DNA of 64,000 bases from Kribbella sindirgiensis (GTDB lineage Bacteria > Actinomycetota > Actinomycetes > Propionibacteriales > Kribbellaceae): assembly GCF_004331435.1 (NCBI RefSeq), contig NZ_SJKA01000006.1, positions 186,001 through 250,000 of the forward strand, read 5' to 3'. The position numbers were made by a program, and so were the translations under genes. The notes beneath the pieces were generated by a model. The model was not told the origin of the DNA. It saw only the letters and a program-made list of their open reading frames with translations, and ran no database searches. Numbering within the stretch: position 1 is the stretch's first letter; every line of letters starts with the position of its first letter. This document shows, piece by piece, positions 34,448 to 43,727 of this stretch.

Positions 34448-35215
34448 ATGAACAAGGTGGTTTCGAAGGACGGCACCGAGCTCGCGTACGACGTGACCGG
34501 CAGCGGACCCGGTCTGGTGCTGATCGCCGGCGCGTTCACGAGCCGCGCGTACTTCGCGGAGTACGCCGAGGCGCTGTCGTCGGCGTTCATGGTGGTGACG
34601 TACGACCGGCGTGGTCGCGGTGACTCCGGTGACACGACGCCGTACGCCGTGGAGCGCGAGTGGGAGGACCTGTACGCGATCCGGTCGGCGACGGACGCGC
34701 AGTTCGCGTGTGCGTTCTCGTCCGGGGTGATGGTGCTGCTGCAGGCAGGTCTGCAGTTCGAGAGGCAGGCGGTCGTGGAGCCGCCGTTCCGTGTGGAGGG
34801 CGCCCCGCCGGCGCCGGAGCGATACCTGGAGCGGCTGCAGGAGTACGTCGCGGCCGGGAACCCGGCTGGTGCGGCTGAGCTGTTCATGGTCGAGGCAGTC
34901 GGTCAGCCACGGGAGGTGGTCGAGCAGATCAAGCAGACGCCGATGTGGGCCGGTCTGGAGGCTATGGCGCACACACTGGTGTACGACGCGCTGCAGATGC
35001 GGGACAGCGCCGTACCGGTGGAGCTGCTGGCGTCCGTCGCCGTACCGACTCTGGGGCTGTACAGCAATGCGAGTCCGGAGTGGTTGCAGCGGTCCGTGCG
35101 TGAGGCGGTCGCTGCGATACCGCAGGGCACGGTGGAAGGACATGACGGGACGTTCCACACGCTGCCGCCGGAGACACTCACTCGGGTGCTGTCGGACTAC
35201 TTCCTCAGTGCGTGA
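34448..35215 (+). CDS. Alpha/beta-fold hydrolase
   Basis: 255 residues from ATG 34448. The fold pattern is LVLIAGAFTSRAYFAEYAEAL, VVTYDRRGRGDSGDT, a Ser in AFSSGVMVLLQAG as nucleophile, and His in EGHDGTFHTLPPE. The elbow has Ala in place of the first Gly of GxSxG, as in several small hydrolases of this type. The gene is preceded by a 20-bp palindrome and overlaps the end of the convergent acyltransferase gene by 19 bases. The substrate is unknown. Confidence 0.85.
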   Translation: MNKVVSKDGTELAYDVTGSGPGLVLIAGAFTSRAYFAEYAEALSSAFMVVTYDRRGRGDSGDTTPYAVEREWEDLYAIRSATDAQFACAFSSGVMVLLQAGLQFERQAVVEPPFRVEGAPPAPERYLERLQEYVAAGNPAGAAELFMVEAVGQPREVVEQIKQTPMWAGLEAMAHTLVYDALQMRDSAVPVELLASVAVPTLGLYSNASPEWLQRSVREAVAAIPQGTVEGHDGTFHTLPPETLTRVLSDYFLSA

Positions 35216-36261
35216 GCGGGGCGCCGGTCGAGTAGGCGTTTGAGACGTGGCGCCAGCGGCCGCTCTACGCCGTAGTGCAGGGCGGCCGCGACGCCGGTCA
35301 TCAGGAGCATCGTGGCGGCGACCAGGAGGACATGGTTCACCTGGTCGCCGAGGCGCTCGAAGATGATGAAGCCGATGTGCGCGTGCACCAGGTACAGCGG
35401 GTAGGTGAGTGCGCCGAGGACGGCGAACCACGGCCGGCCGATTCTCGACGTCAGCTTGAGCGCGACGGCGAGCATGATCGCGAAGATCGCGACGATGATC
35501 ACGACGACGACCGAGCGGTGCAGGTCGGTGTGGTACCGGATCCCGACCCGGTCGGCGAACCCGATTCCCCGGTAGATCGCGTTGCCGAGCGAGATGGCGA
35601 CGATGGCGAGTGTCTGCGGCGTCGCGCCGTACCGATGGATCAGGCAGAGCGCCATACCGGCGATGAAGTAGTGCGAGAACTGGGTGTTCAGGATCAGATC
35701 GGTTGCGTGCGGCAACAGCCCGGCCTGGAAGACGAAGGTCGCGGCCAGCCAGGCCCAGCAGAAGTACGTGACCCGCCGCGCGGTGAGTCCGGCCCAGGTG
35801 AGGACCAGGATCATCGCGTAGAACCGCAGCTCGGCCCACAGCGTCCAGTAGACGACGTCGACGTTCTCGATGTTCGGCAGCGAGTTGAACATCGTCAGGT
35901 TCGCCAGGTACTGCGGAAGTGCGACCGGGAACCGTCCTTGGCTGAGGCCGACGGAGACGATCGTGGTGAGCGTGACGGCGATCCAGTACGCCGGATAGAG
36001 GCGGACCGCCCGCGAGATCACGAACGACCGCGGGCTGCGATCCCACGCGCTGAGCAGGACCACGAACCCGCTGATCGTGAAGAACAGGTCGACGCCGAGG
36101 TACCCGTACCGCGCAACCACGTCCGCCTGCGGGAAGCGCAGTTCGCTGAGCCCACCGGCGGACGCGGAGAACAAGTAGTGGTACGCCATCACCGAGACCG
36201 CTGCGACGATCCGCAACAGATCAACCTCGTGCAGCCTGGCCCGTGAGGGTTCCACAGCCAT
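35197..36261 (-). CDS. Membrane acyltransferase (OafA/YrhL family)
   Basis: About 354 residues with ten hydrophobic segments. The N-terminal signature is LHEVDLLRIVAAVSVMAYHY (conserved His), then GYLGVDLFFTISGFVV and RLYPAYWIA, all typical of the acyltransferase-3 family that O-acylates sugars or cell-wall polymers. ATG 36261 abuts AAAGG; GTG 36255 has better spacing. The longer frame to 36636 lies over the YdcF-like gene and is rejected. The acceptor is unknown. Confidence 0.85.
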   Translation of the reverse strand: MAVEPSRARLHEVDLLRIVAAVSVMAYHYLFSASAGGLSELRFPQADVVARYGYLGVDLFFTISGFVVLLSAWDRSPRSFVISRAVRLYPAYWIAVTLTTIVSVGLSQGRFPVALPQYLANLTMFNSLPNIENVDVVYWTLWAELRFYAMILVLTWAGLTARRVTYFCWAWLAATFVFQAGLLPHATDLILNTQFSHYFIAGMALCLIHRYGATPQTLAIVAISLGNAIYRGIGFADRVGIRYHTDLHRSVVVVIIVAIFAIMLAVALKLTSRIGRPWFAVLGALTYPLYLVHAHIGFIIFERLGDQVNHVLLVAATMLLMTGVAAALHYGVERPLAPRLKRLLDRRPAHALRK

Positions 36262-36343
36262 CCTTTCGTCCCGGCATCGCGTCCCAGTGTGCTGGCGGAC
36301 GGTCCGTTGAGCGTCAGCCCTGAGCACGATCTCGAGCTGCGAC

Positions 36344-37138
36344 CTACGGATGACGGCCGGACGCGGGGTACGCGGCAACGAGACGGTTGTAGGCGGCAAG
36401 TACTTCGGCGGGAACGTCGATGTGGTCGATGAAGATGCGGCCTTGGGGGCCGTAGACGTCGGGGGAGAGGCGGTGGATCTCGCCGAGGATGAGGGAGCGG
36501 AAGCGGTCTCGGGTCCAGATCTCGGGTGTGTCCGGGCCGGCGCTGACCCGGTCGGGGCCGATCCACGGGATGAGCGGGGCATGGCTGAGCAGCGTCGTAC
36601 CGGGGAGATCGGCGAAGGAGCGCTCGAAACAGGCATGGGTACGGCGTTGCATGGTCGGATCCTGGATGAGCAGCAGGGTCCGCGGTTCGGCGATCAGGCG
36701 CCGGGTGAACTCCGCGTTCTCGCCGCAGTTCGTCGACCGGTCCTCGACGCTGACCTCTTTGGCCGGTACGCCGTACCTGAGCAGGAGGTCCCGGAACACA
36801 TGCGACTCGGGCCGCCCCGTGGCCAGGTCGAGTCCGCGTCGCCGTACCGCGTCGTCGAGGTACTGCGTCGAATGCCCGATCCCACCGCTCACGAGGATCG
36901 GGGCGGAGTACACGCGATGCGCTTCCGCCGCGACCTCCACCGACTCGAGCACCGCCGAGCCCATCAGCACGATCCGATCGACCGGCTGATCGATCGGGTC
37001 GCGTCGCGCGAGGTACCGCGCGACGACATCCTCATCCAAAGCTGACCTGCTCCCGGTAGTAGTCGAGGAGGTCCGTGTCGCCGTCCATCTCGATGCTGTC
37101 GTTTCCTGTGGTCGGAGCCGAGGGTGGCAGTTTGACAT
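36344..37138 (-). CDS. YdcF-like DUF218 family protein, start region doubtful
   Basis: The body is a clear YdcF homologue: IVLMGSAVLESVEVAAEAHRV, SGGIGHST, VEDRSTNCGENAEF, LIQDPTMQRRT, and FIDHIDVPAEVLAAYN at the end. These proteins bind SAM-like or lipid-linked ligands and their role is unclear. The ATG at 37138 overlaps the stop of the clamp gene (TGATG). However, the first 33 codons in this frame look non-coding, while the overlapping frame reads EMDGDTDLLDYYREQVSFG and then stops at 37035. A frameshift near 37040 or a TTG start at 37039 are both possible. The core protein is certain, the N-terminus is not. Confidence 0.75.
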   Translation of the reverse strand: MSNCHPRLRPQETTASRWTATRTSSTTTGSRSALDEDVVARYLARRDPIDQPVDRIVLMGSAVLESVEVAAEAHRVYSAPILVSGGIGHSTQYLDDAVRRRGLDLATGRPESHVFRDLLLRYGVPAKEVSVEDRSTNCGENAEFTRRLIAEPRTLLLIQDPTMQRRTHACFERSFADLPGTTLLSHAPLIPWIGPDRVSAGPDTPEIWTRDRFRSLILGEIHRLSPDVYGPQGRIFIDHIDVPAEVLAAYNRLVAAYPASGRHP

Positions 37139-38271
37139 CAGGTCGGTAGGCGCATGGGCATCAGGATGTAGGCGGAGTTGGGCGACGGCGCGTCGTCGGG
37201 GGAGCGTAGGCCGGTCAGATTGGCTGGTTTGGTGGGTTGAGTGAAGGCGAAGTGTGCGATCGGGGTGCCCAGCGACGTGAGTCCGTCGAGGAGGTAGCCG
37301 GCGTTGAAGCCGGTCACCACCGGGTCGCCGGTCAGTTGGACCTCGACAGCCTCCGACGCCTGTGCCTCTTCGCCGTTGCCCGCGTCGAGTGTCGCCGTAC
37401 CGTCCGCGAACGTGAGTCGCACCGGCGCCGACCGCTCCGCGACCAGCGCGACCCGCTTGACCACCTCGATCAGCGCGGCCGTCTCCACCGTGACGGTGCT
37501 GGTGATCGCACTCGGGGCCGGGATCAGGCCGCGAACCTTCGGGAACTCGCCGTCGATCAACCGGCTCGTCGCCCGCCGCCCACCACCCTCGAACCCCATC
37601 AACCCGTCCCCAGTGCGGGTCGAACCGAGCGCAAGCGTCAGCTCGTGCCCGGACATCGCCTTGGCGACGTTCGCGAGCAGTTTGGCGGGAACCAGCACGT
37701 TCGCCTCGACGCCGGCGTCGACCGGCTCCCAGGGGAACGTGCGGACCGCCAGCCGGTACCGATCGGTGGCGAGCAGCGAAATCTCCGACCCGCGGAGCTC
37801 GAGCCGGATCCCGGTGAACACCGGGAGCGTGTCGTCCCGGCCGGCCGCGCTCACCACCTGCGCCACCGCGTGCGCGAAGACGTCCCCGTCGACCACGCCA
37901 CTGACCGCCGGCATCTCCGGCAACGCCGGATACTCGTCGAGCGGCAGGGTGTGCAGGACGAACCGGGCCGCGCCGCTACTGACCTGAACCCGAGCCGCCT
38001 CACCGCTCAGATCCACCGAGTCGCGGGGCATGCTCCGGCAGATGTCCGACAGCAGTCGCCCGGACACCAGCACCCGCCCCTCGTCGGCCACCTCGGCCGG
38101 CACGCTCACCTGCCCGGAGCTCTCGTAGTCGAACCCGGACAACGTCACCTGCCCGTCCGCCGCCTCGACCACCATCCCGGCCAGAATCGGCACACTCGGC
38201 CGGCTCGGCAGCCCACGCGCAACCCATCCAACAGCCTCGGCCAGCACCTCACGCCCGACTCGAACCTTCAT
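37138..38271 (-). CDS. DNA polymerase III beta sliding clamp homologue (DnaN-like)
   Basis: 377 residues from ATG 38271, with GGGGAGGAG upstream. It has the three-repeat clamp layout: MKVRVGREVLAEAVGWVARG, LPSRPSVPILAGMVVEA, LSGFDYE, then the middle-domain RLIDGEFPKVRGLIP and a VVTGFNAGYLLDGL segment. The C-terminus ends AYILMPMRLP, the usual P-M-R-L end that forms part of the peptide pocket. It is not next to dnaA or recF, so it is probably a second clamp beside the housekeeping one. It is translationally coupled to the YdcF-like gene. Confidence 0.88.
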   Translation of the reverse strand: MKVRVGREVLAEAVGWVARGLPSRPSVPILAGMVVEAADGQVTLSGFDYESSGQVSVPAEVADEGRVLVSGRLLSDICRSMPRDSVDLSGEAARVQVSSGAARFVLHTLPLDEYPALPEMPAVSGVVDGDVFAHAVAQVVSAAGRDDTLPVFTGIRLELRGSEISLLATDRYRLAVRTFPWEPVDAGVEANVLVPAKLLANVAKAMSGHELTLALGSTRTGDGLMGFEGGGRRATSRLIDGEFPKVRGLIPAPSAITSTVTVETAALIEVVKRVALVAERSAPVRLTFADGTATLDAGNGEEAQASEAVEVQLTGDPVVTGFNAGYLLDGLTSLGTPIAHFAFTQPTKPANLTGLRSPDDAPSPNSAYILMPMRLPT

Positions 38272-38335
38272 CCCAGCTCCTCCCCATCGAGAGGAACAAC
38301 TCAATCATCGGCCACCGACAGTTTCTGAACGCGAA

Positions 38336-38368
38336 CGATCCGGCCGCACGCCACGCGCGGCCGGATCG
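38336..38368 (-). terminator. Hairpin terminator after the serine protease gene
   Basis: A 12-bp perfect stem (38336-38347 and 38357-38368) with a 9-nt loop, 17 bases past the protease stop. Confidence 0.6.
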
Positions 38369-38384
38369 AACGTCGGTAAACGGT

Positions 38385-39221
38385 TCAGTAGACAGTCACG
38401 CCGTACGCCGAGGCGGCTTCGGTGACGGGCTGGAAGAACGTCGTACCTCCGCTGCGGCAGTCGCCGCTGCCACCGGACGTGATGCCGAGCGCCTTGGAGC
38501 CGTCGTACAGCGGGCCGCCGGAGTCGCCCGGCTCGGCGCAGACGGTGGTCTGGATCAGGCCGCCGACCCTGCCGCCGCCTGAGTACCGCACCGTGACGTT
38601 GAGGGCTGTCACCTTGCCGCTGTGGGTGCCGGTCGTCGAGCCCTTGCGGGTGACGTTCTCACCGACAAAGGCGTTGGCCGCAGTAAATCCGCCCGGGTGG
38701 CTCAGCGAGGTGTTGGTGTACTGCACCAACGCGTAGTCGTTACCAGGGAAGCTGTAGCCCGCGGTCGGGCCGATCAGGGTGCTGTGGTTGGAGTTGGTGT
38801 ACCAGGTCTTGGCGACCTTGCCGCAGTGGCCGGCGGTCAGGAAGTAGTAGGTGCCGCCCTTCTGCACGTTGAAGCCGAGCGAGCAGCGGTACTGTCCGCC
38901 GTAGATCGCGTCGCCGGCTGCCAGGAGCGGTCTGAAGACACCGCTCGTGCGTTTGACCTGCACACCGTCGCGCTGCAGCGACGCAAGGTCTTTGGCCGAC
39001 ACGGTGCTGTCAGCAGTCACGACAACCTTGCCCGCGGCCGCGTCGGTGTACCACGCGACCCCTCGTACGGCGGACTGCTCAACAGCGGACTGCGCCGCAG
39101 ACAGTTGCGCAGCCGGAGACGTTGCTTGCGCAGGTACGGCGTACAGGGATGCTGCGACCGCACTGACGACAGCCAGAAGTTGGGCGGTACGGCGCACGCG
39201 TGACGTACGTTCGATCCTCAC
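38385..39221 (-). CDS. Secreted S1-family serine protease (streptogrisin/alpha-lytic type)
   Basis: 278 residues from GTG 39221, with AGGAGG four to five bases upstream. The signal peptide is [20 protein letters not shown] followed by [13 protein letters not shown] short pro-region of about 60 residues precedes the mature start near [15 protein letters not shown]. The catalytic triad is His in FLTAGHCG, Asp in [10 protein letters not shown] and Ser in [11 protein letters not shown]. Cys pairs in YRCSLGF/AGHCG match the family disulfide. It would act outside the cell. The pro-region is shorter than in streptogrisins. Confidence 0.93.
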   Translation of the reverse strand: MRIERTSRVRRTAQLLAVVSAVAASLYAVPAQATSPAAQLSAAQSAVEQSAVRGVAWYTDAAAGKVVVTADSTVSAKDLASLQRDGVQVKRTSGVFRPLLAAGDAIYGGQYRCSLGFNVQKGGTYYFLTAGHCGKVAKTWYTNSNHSTLIGPTAGYSFPGNDYALVQYTNTSLSHPGGFTAANAFVGENVTRKGSTTGTHSGKVTALNVTVRYSGGGRVGGLIQTTVCAEPGDSGGPLYDGSKALGITSGGSGDCRSGGTTFFQPVTEAASAYGVTVY

Positions 39222-39292
39222 GGGTCCTCCTGAGGCATCACGGGACCGAGTGGGCGGGGTCCCTGGACACCCACACATGTTCCCGTGTGAGG

Positions 39293-39925
39293 TCAGCTGC
39301 AACCAGAACTCACGTGTTGGTCACCGAACGCGATCTGCTCCACCTGATCGGCTTCGTACCGTGACAGAACGACCGCCGACAGCGCCCCCGGCACCACGTC
39401 GCCAGGGTCCGTCGCGGCCCTCGCGACCACGTCCGGCCACCGTCTGCAATGGGTCTCCATGCTGGTCGACCGCACGACCCGCCCGCGCGCCCACTGACCC
39501 GAGCGGGCCACGTCTCCGGGTACGTCGAGCAGGATGAGGTGGAGCGGCAGGCCGGCTCGGCGGGCTCGCCAGCCGATCAGCTGGCGTGCCCAGGGGCGGG
39601 TCGCGCAGTCGTGGATCACCAGGGGCCCGCGGCCTGGGCGCATCGCGTTCAGGAGAGTCACGTAGTACACGAGATGGACGAGCGGTCGCCAAACGGCGTA
39701 CGGGATCGCTCCGAGAACGGGCATCCAGCGGTCGCGGATGTGCGCGGAGTCGAGCACGCGCGCTGTGTTCTTGCCGGCGTTGTTGCCGGCGCTGTTGTCG
39801 GCGAACACCCGGCGCAGGAACGTGCTCTTCCCGGCACCGGGGATGCCGGCCAGTACGACGACAGCGTCGACGGCGTACCGCAGCTCCCGGCCCCGCAGCA
39901 CTCCTTCGATGACTCCTGCATGCAT
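39293..39925 (-). CDS. AAA/P-loop ATPase, small kinase-like
   Basis: 210 residues. Walker A is [15 protein letters not shown] (about residues 25-39). [19 protein letters not shown] and [22 protein letters not shown] resemble the lid and base region of adenylylate/zeta-type kinases. It belongs to the same general group as the broken gene at 10.6-11.4 kb. The substrate is unknown. It stands alone on the minus strand before the serine protease gene. Confidence 0.8.
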   Translation of the reverse strand: MHAGVIEGVLRGRELRYAVDAVVVLAGIPGAGKSTFLRRVFADNSAGNNAGKNTARVLDSAHIRDRWMPVLGAIPYAVWRPLVHLVYYVTLLNAMRPGRGPLVIHDCATRPWARQLIGWRARRAGLPLHLILLDVPGDVARSGQWARGRVVRSTSMETHCRRWPDVVARAATDPGDVVPGALSAVVLSRYEADQVEQIAFGDQHVSSGCS

Positions 39926-40049
39926 CCGTCCGTCCTTCCCACGCGTACAGGTAAGACGAACGGAGCCCGCGAATCGCCCCGAGAACCGACTGAGAAGTCA
40001 CTAGGAACTCCCTGAGAGCGTGCACCGCCACCGCACTAGATTCGTCACC

Positions 40050-40817
40050 ATGACCGCCTGGCACCGTCGCGCCCAACCTCGCGGCGCTCATCACCGGGTC
40101 ACGCCGGCCGGTACTGACCGCCGCGGTGTTCCTGGTGACGCTCGCCTGCGGTGTCGCCCAGCTCGTCCACCGACCGCTGTACGACCTCGTGGTGCGCGAC
40201 GCGGCCCGGATCGACGACGGTGAGTGGTACCGCCTGATCACAGGCATGTTCTTCCAGGACGGCTGGACAGCCGGCCTGATCGTCAACCTGATCTGGCTGG
40301 CCGTGCTCGGCACGCTCGCCGAGCGCGTGTTCGGCCGAGTGCGCTGGCTGATCCTGTACTTCGGCTGCGGCCTGCTCGGCCAGTTCCTGAGCTACATCTG
40401 GCTCAACCAGTCGGAGCGGGCAACTCGATGTGCAGCGCCGGCCTACTCGGTGCCCTGACGGTGGTGGTCATGGTCGCGTCCCACCGGTACGGCGTCATCT
40501 TCCCGTCGAACCTGCGCATGTCGGCGTTCGTCGTGCCCGCCCTGGCCGTGGTCGGCACCGCCCTCCACGACAACCACGGCCTACCCTGCCTACTCGGCAT
40601 GGCCCTCGGCTACCTACTCCTACCGCCGCAGGCGGACCGGCCCGCTCCCGGCGGCGTGAGGCCTGAGAGCTGTGGCGGCCACGCTGATCACGGCAGGTAC
40701 GACAGCCGCCAGAAGTGGATGGCTCGCCAGTGCACGGACCGGGCCGCGCTTCTTGCCTCTCGGGCTGGCCCGAGTGCACGTCATCGGTCCATAGCGGATG
40801 ACTGCCGCTTGACCTGA
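40050..40817 (+). pseudogene. Rhomboid-family intramembrane protease gene with two frameshifts
   Basis: Three pieces join up. ATG 40050 gives MTAWHRRA; one base later the next frame continues NLAALITGSRRPVLTAAVFL into DGEWYRLITGMFFQDG and FGCGLLGQFLSYIWLNQ, and near 40415 a second shift leads to VGAGNSMCSAGLLGALTVVV and GMALGYLLLPP. The WYRLITGMF segment, the NLIWLAVLGTLAERVFG loop and a Gly/Ser-rich helix with GLLGA are rhomboid hallmarks. With two frame breaks the gene is probably dead. Sequence after about 40640 in the last frame no longer looks coding. Confidence 0.7.
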
Positions 40818-40856
40818 CAGCGTCGGCGAGAGCCGAGCCGTCTTCTGGCGGCTGGG

Positions 40857-41606
40857 TCAGAGCCGCAGGAGCCCTGCGGCGAGTGACTCGCGCAGTCCGG
40901 CGGGCGGCTCCTGGTAGCCCTCTTCCCACAGCGCGCCGGGAAAGCCGCCGGCCGCGAACGCGGTGTTGAGATCGTCGACAAACCAGATCGTTGGCCCCAC
41001 CTTTCCGTCAATTCCCAGGCCGGGCACGTCGATGCCGTAGGGCGCGTCGCCGCTGATGTTCGCCTTGTGGAGCTCGTCGGGCGCATAGTCGAGCTGAAAC
41101 GAGATGCCGGCGTCCTGGCGCACGGTGTCCTCCAGGTACGCCTCGTGCTCAGCCTCGTAGTAGGAACGTGAGCCGCCCTGCTCTGCGCATTCCAGTTGCA
41201 CCACCAGCGGATCCGCGAGCACGCTGGACGGCCAACCCGGCAATTCCCCGACGAGCCACACGTCGCCCACGTGCCGGATCCACGCGCTCACCGTCATCGG
41301 GAACGGCGCGAACGTCTCCTCCAGCCAGTCGGCCAGCGCGGGCGCGCCCGGCGACGGCGGAACATGGGCGGGACACGGCGTTCCCTCGTCGTCGTTCACC
41401 TCCGCACGGAAGCCCTGCGCGTGCAGCCGCTCGACGAGTGTCTCGACGTTCCTGCGGGCACGGCCGGCGAACTCGCGCGCCACGGCCTCGGCGTCCTCGC
41501 GGTATGGAGTGTCGAAGACCCGCAGGCCAAGATCGCGCAGGTCGCGCCATACGTCGTCGGGTTCACCCGACATATACCGCGCGTGGAAGCTCACCATGGC
41601 CGCCAT
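40857..41606 (-). CDS. Hypothetical protein, 249 residues
   Basis: From ATG 41606 (ATG 41597 also possible) it encodes an acidic soluble protein. Regions seen: MVSFHARYMSGEPDDVWRDL, a Trp-rich middle (SAWIRHVGDVWLVGELPGWP) and a C-terminal GPTIWFVDDLNTAFAAGGFP. No catalytic motif or family recognised. The upstream part of the same open frame (to 41906) is Arg/Ser/Pro-rich and rejected. Function unknown. Confidence 0.65.
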   Translation of the reverse strand: MAAMVSFHARYMSGEPDDVWRDLRDLGLRVFDTPYREDAEAVAREFAGRARRNVETLVERLHAQGFRAEVNDDEGTPCPAHVPPSPGAPALADWLEETFAPFPMTVSAWIRHVGDVWLVGELPGWPSSVLADPLVVQLECAEQGGSRSYYEAEHEAYLEDTVRQDAGISFQLDYAPDELHKANISGDAPYGIDVPGLGIDGKVGPTIWFVDDLNTAFAAGGFPGALWEEGYQEPPAGLRESLAAGLLRL

Positions 41607-41912
41607 CCTGGCAGATACCGGCCGGCGTCGCCGGTGCGGTCTCCCTGCTCGATCGCTTCCCGCAGGTCGCGCAGGACTTGCGCGGTGCGTGCCGTGGGGG
41701 ATCGGGGACGGGCAGCTTGGTTGCGATGCTGCCAGCCGCTCGCTGGTCCGCTTCTTCGAGCCAGGCCGCAGAGAAGCCGAGCGTTGCGCTGCCACCTGCA
41801 TGACCGCCGGCGCTTCCCCATGGGAGGGAGGCCAGGGCGCGTGTTCGAAAATTTGTTCCAGAGTCGGGCCGAGGCAGACACCGATTCCGGTATCTGCCCT
41901 GGTCACATGTGG
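41607..41912. other. Gap without a convincing gene
   Basis: About 306 bases between the hypothetical protein gene and tRNA-Arg. A minus-strand piece (ARTAQVLRDLREAIEQGDRT, near 41600-41700) is protein-like and may be the end of a lost gene. Nothing else can be supported. Confidence 0.4.
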
Positions 41913-41986
<74 letters not shown>

Positions 41987-42146
41987 GTGGCAGGGAAGAG
42001 TCTCTCAGATCGGCGGGTGATCGTGCCTCTGGGTTCCTGATCGTGGCGGTTCGGGGCGGGACGAAGTACAGGGTTGTCGTTCCATCCCGGTAACGCTGAG
42101 TGGGTGGTCCTGCCGCTGGATCTGGACCCCAACTAGGCTGCGGGGC

Positions 42147-43637
42147 ATGAGTTACCCCTCACCAGGCCAGTCCGGCGCGCCGCAACCCGCGGCGGGGTCG
42201 GCGTACTCGCCCGGCGGACCGTACCCGCAGCCCAACGTGCTCGGGAAACATCCCGTACCCGGGCAGCGCCGGAACCGCGGCGTGCTGATCGGCATCGTGA
42301 TCGCGGTGGTCTTCGCGATCGCGGGCCTGGTGATCTTCGGAATCGTGGCCAAGTCGACCGGCGCCGGCGGCTTCACCTGGGGCCTGGTGTTCGCGTTCGT
42401 CCCGGTGATCCCGGTGATCGCGCTCTACCTCTGGCTGGACCGGTACGAGCCCGAGCCGACCAAGTACATCGTCTTCGCGCTCTGCTGGGGCGCGTTCATC
42501 GCCACACTGGCCGCGATCTTCATCAACACCGAGGTGTCGCACCGGCTGGCCGAGACCGGCGTCGGCGGCGACCGGTCGGCCGTCTTCGTCGCGCCCCCGG
42601 TGGAGGAGTTCGCCAAGGGCTCCGTGATCCTGCTGCTGGCGCTGGTCCGGCGCAAGGAGTTCGACGGCATCATCGACGGCCTCGTGTACGCCGGGATGGT
42701 GGGCGTCGGCTTCGCCTTCACCGAGAACATCCTGTACTACGGCCGCGTCTTCAACACGCTCTCCGAGGAGGCCGGCAGCGACGCCGGTCTGCGCGGTGCG
42801 TTCGCGCTGTTCATCATCCGCGGCGTGATCTCGCCGTTCGCGCATCCGCTCTTCACGTCGTTCACCGCGATCGGTATCGGCGTCGCGATCCGGCACCGAA
42901 GTACCGTCGTACGGTATCTGGCACCGGTGGTCGGTTATCTGGCCGCGGTTCTGGCGCACGCGGCCTGGAACGCGTCCGCGAGCTGGGCCGGCGGCGGGGG
43001 CTTCATCCTCGCGTACCTGTGCCTGATGGTGCCGCTGTTCATCTGCCTCGTCGTCTTCGCGCTGGTGATGCGGTCCCGGGAAGGGCAGATGATCGCGTCC
43101 AGGCTGTACGACTACGTGCGGTTCGGGTGGCTGGTGCCGCAGGACGTACCGCTGATCGCGACGCTGCGCGGGCGTAAGGCGCTGCGGCAGAACGCGCGCC
43201 GGTACGGCTCCCAGGCGGAGGTCGCCGCGAAGGCGTTCCAGCACAACGCCACCGAACTGGCGTATCTGCGAGACAAGATCGTCCGCCAGGTGATCGGGCC
43301 CGAGGCGCTGGAGACCGAGAAGGCACTCCTCGACGAGCTCCGCGAACGGCGCCCGAGCGTCCCGTTCCCCCCGATGCCTGCATTCGCCCAGGCCGCCCCG
43401 CAGTACGTCGGTGCGCCCGGGCAGCCCGGTATGCCCCTGGGACCCGACGGGGGAATGCCCGGCCCGGGCGTTGGGCCAGGCGCGTATCCACGGCCTCAGG
43501 ACGGTTATCCGCCCGCTCAGCCTGGGTATCCCTCTGGGCAATCCGGTCACGCAGCCGGTCAGCCCAGTTACCCACCGGGACCCCCTGGTCAACAAGGACC
43601 GCCGGGAGGATACGGTCCGTATCCACCACCGCAGTGA
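42147..43637 (+). CDS. PrsW-family intramembrane metalloprotease
   Basis: 496 residues. A Pro/Gly-rich N-terminal tail of about 45 residues is followed by about nine membrane segments. The catalytic motifs are PPVEEFAKG (E153, E154), GFAFTENILY (E193, N194), SPFAHPLFTSF and AHAAWNAS, as in PrsW and other CPBP-like glutamic-type metalloproteases. The cytoplasmic C-terminal part (about 110 residues) is followed by a Pro/Gly/Gln tail (YPPAQPGYPSGQSGH). In Bacillus PrsW cleaves an anti-sigma factor; the target here is unknown. TAGGCT ends seven bases before the ATG, so it may be leaderless. Confidence 0.88.
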   Translation: MSYPSPGQSGAPQPAAGSAYSPGGPYPQPNVLGKHPVPGQRRNRGVLIGIVIAVVFAIAGLVIFGIVAKSTGAGGFTWGLVFAFVPVIPVIALYLWLDRYEPEPTKYIVFALCWGAFIATLAAIFINTEVSHRLAETGVGGDRSAVFVAPPVEEFAKGSVILLLALVRRKEFDGIIDGLVYAGMVGVGFAFTENILYYGRVFNTLSEEAGSDAGLRGAFALFIIRGVISPFAHPLFTSFTAIGIGVAIRHRSTVVRYLAPVVGYLAAVLAHAAWNASASWAGGGGFILAYLCLMVPLFICLVVFALVMRSREGQMIASRLYDYVRFGWLVPQDVPLIATLRGRKALRQNARRYGSQAEVAAKAFQHNATELAYLRDKIVRQVIGPEALETEKALLDELRERRPSVPFPPMPAFAQAAPQYVGAPGQPGMPLGPDGGMPGPGVGPGAYPRPQDGYPPAQPGYPSGQSGHAAGQPSYPPGPPGQQGPPGGYGPYPPPQ

Positions 43638-43727
43638 CTGCCACCCGTCCACGCCGCCAAACGGGGATGACGATGACTTTGCTTCTGCGCTGTCCGACCG
43701 GGCACTCTGTGCTCGTGGGCGGACACC

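Noticed and set aside
37138..38271. Chromosomal replication origin region because of a dnaN-like gene
   Set aside because: No dnaA, recF, gyrB or DnaA-box cluster accompanies it, so it is treated as a clamp paralog.
40050..40223. Separate 67-codon gene at the start of the rhomboid region
   Set aside because: Only its first eight codons fit a protein; it is better explained as the first frame of the broken rhomboid gene.
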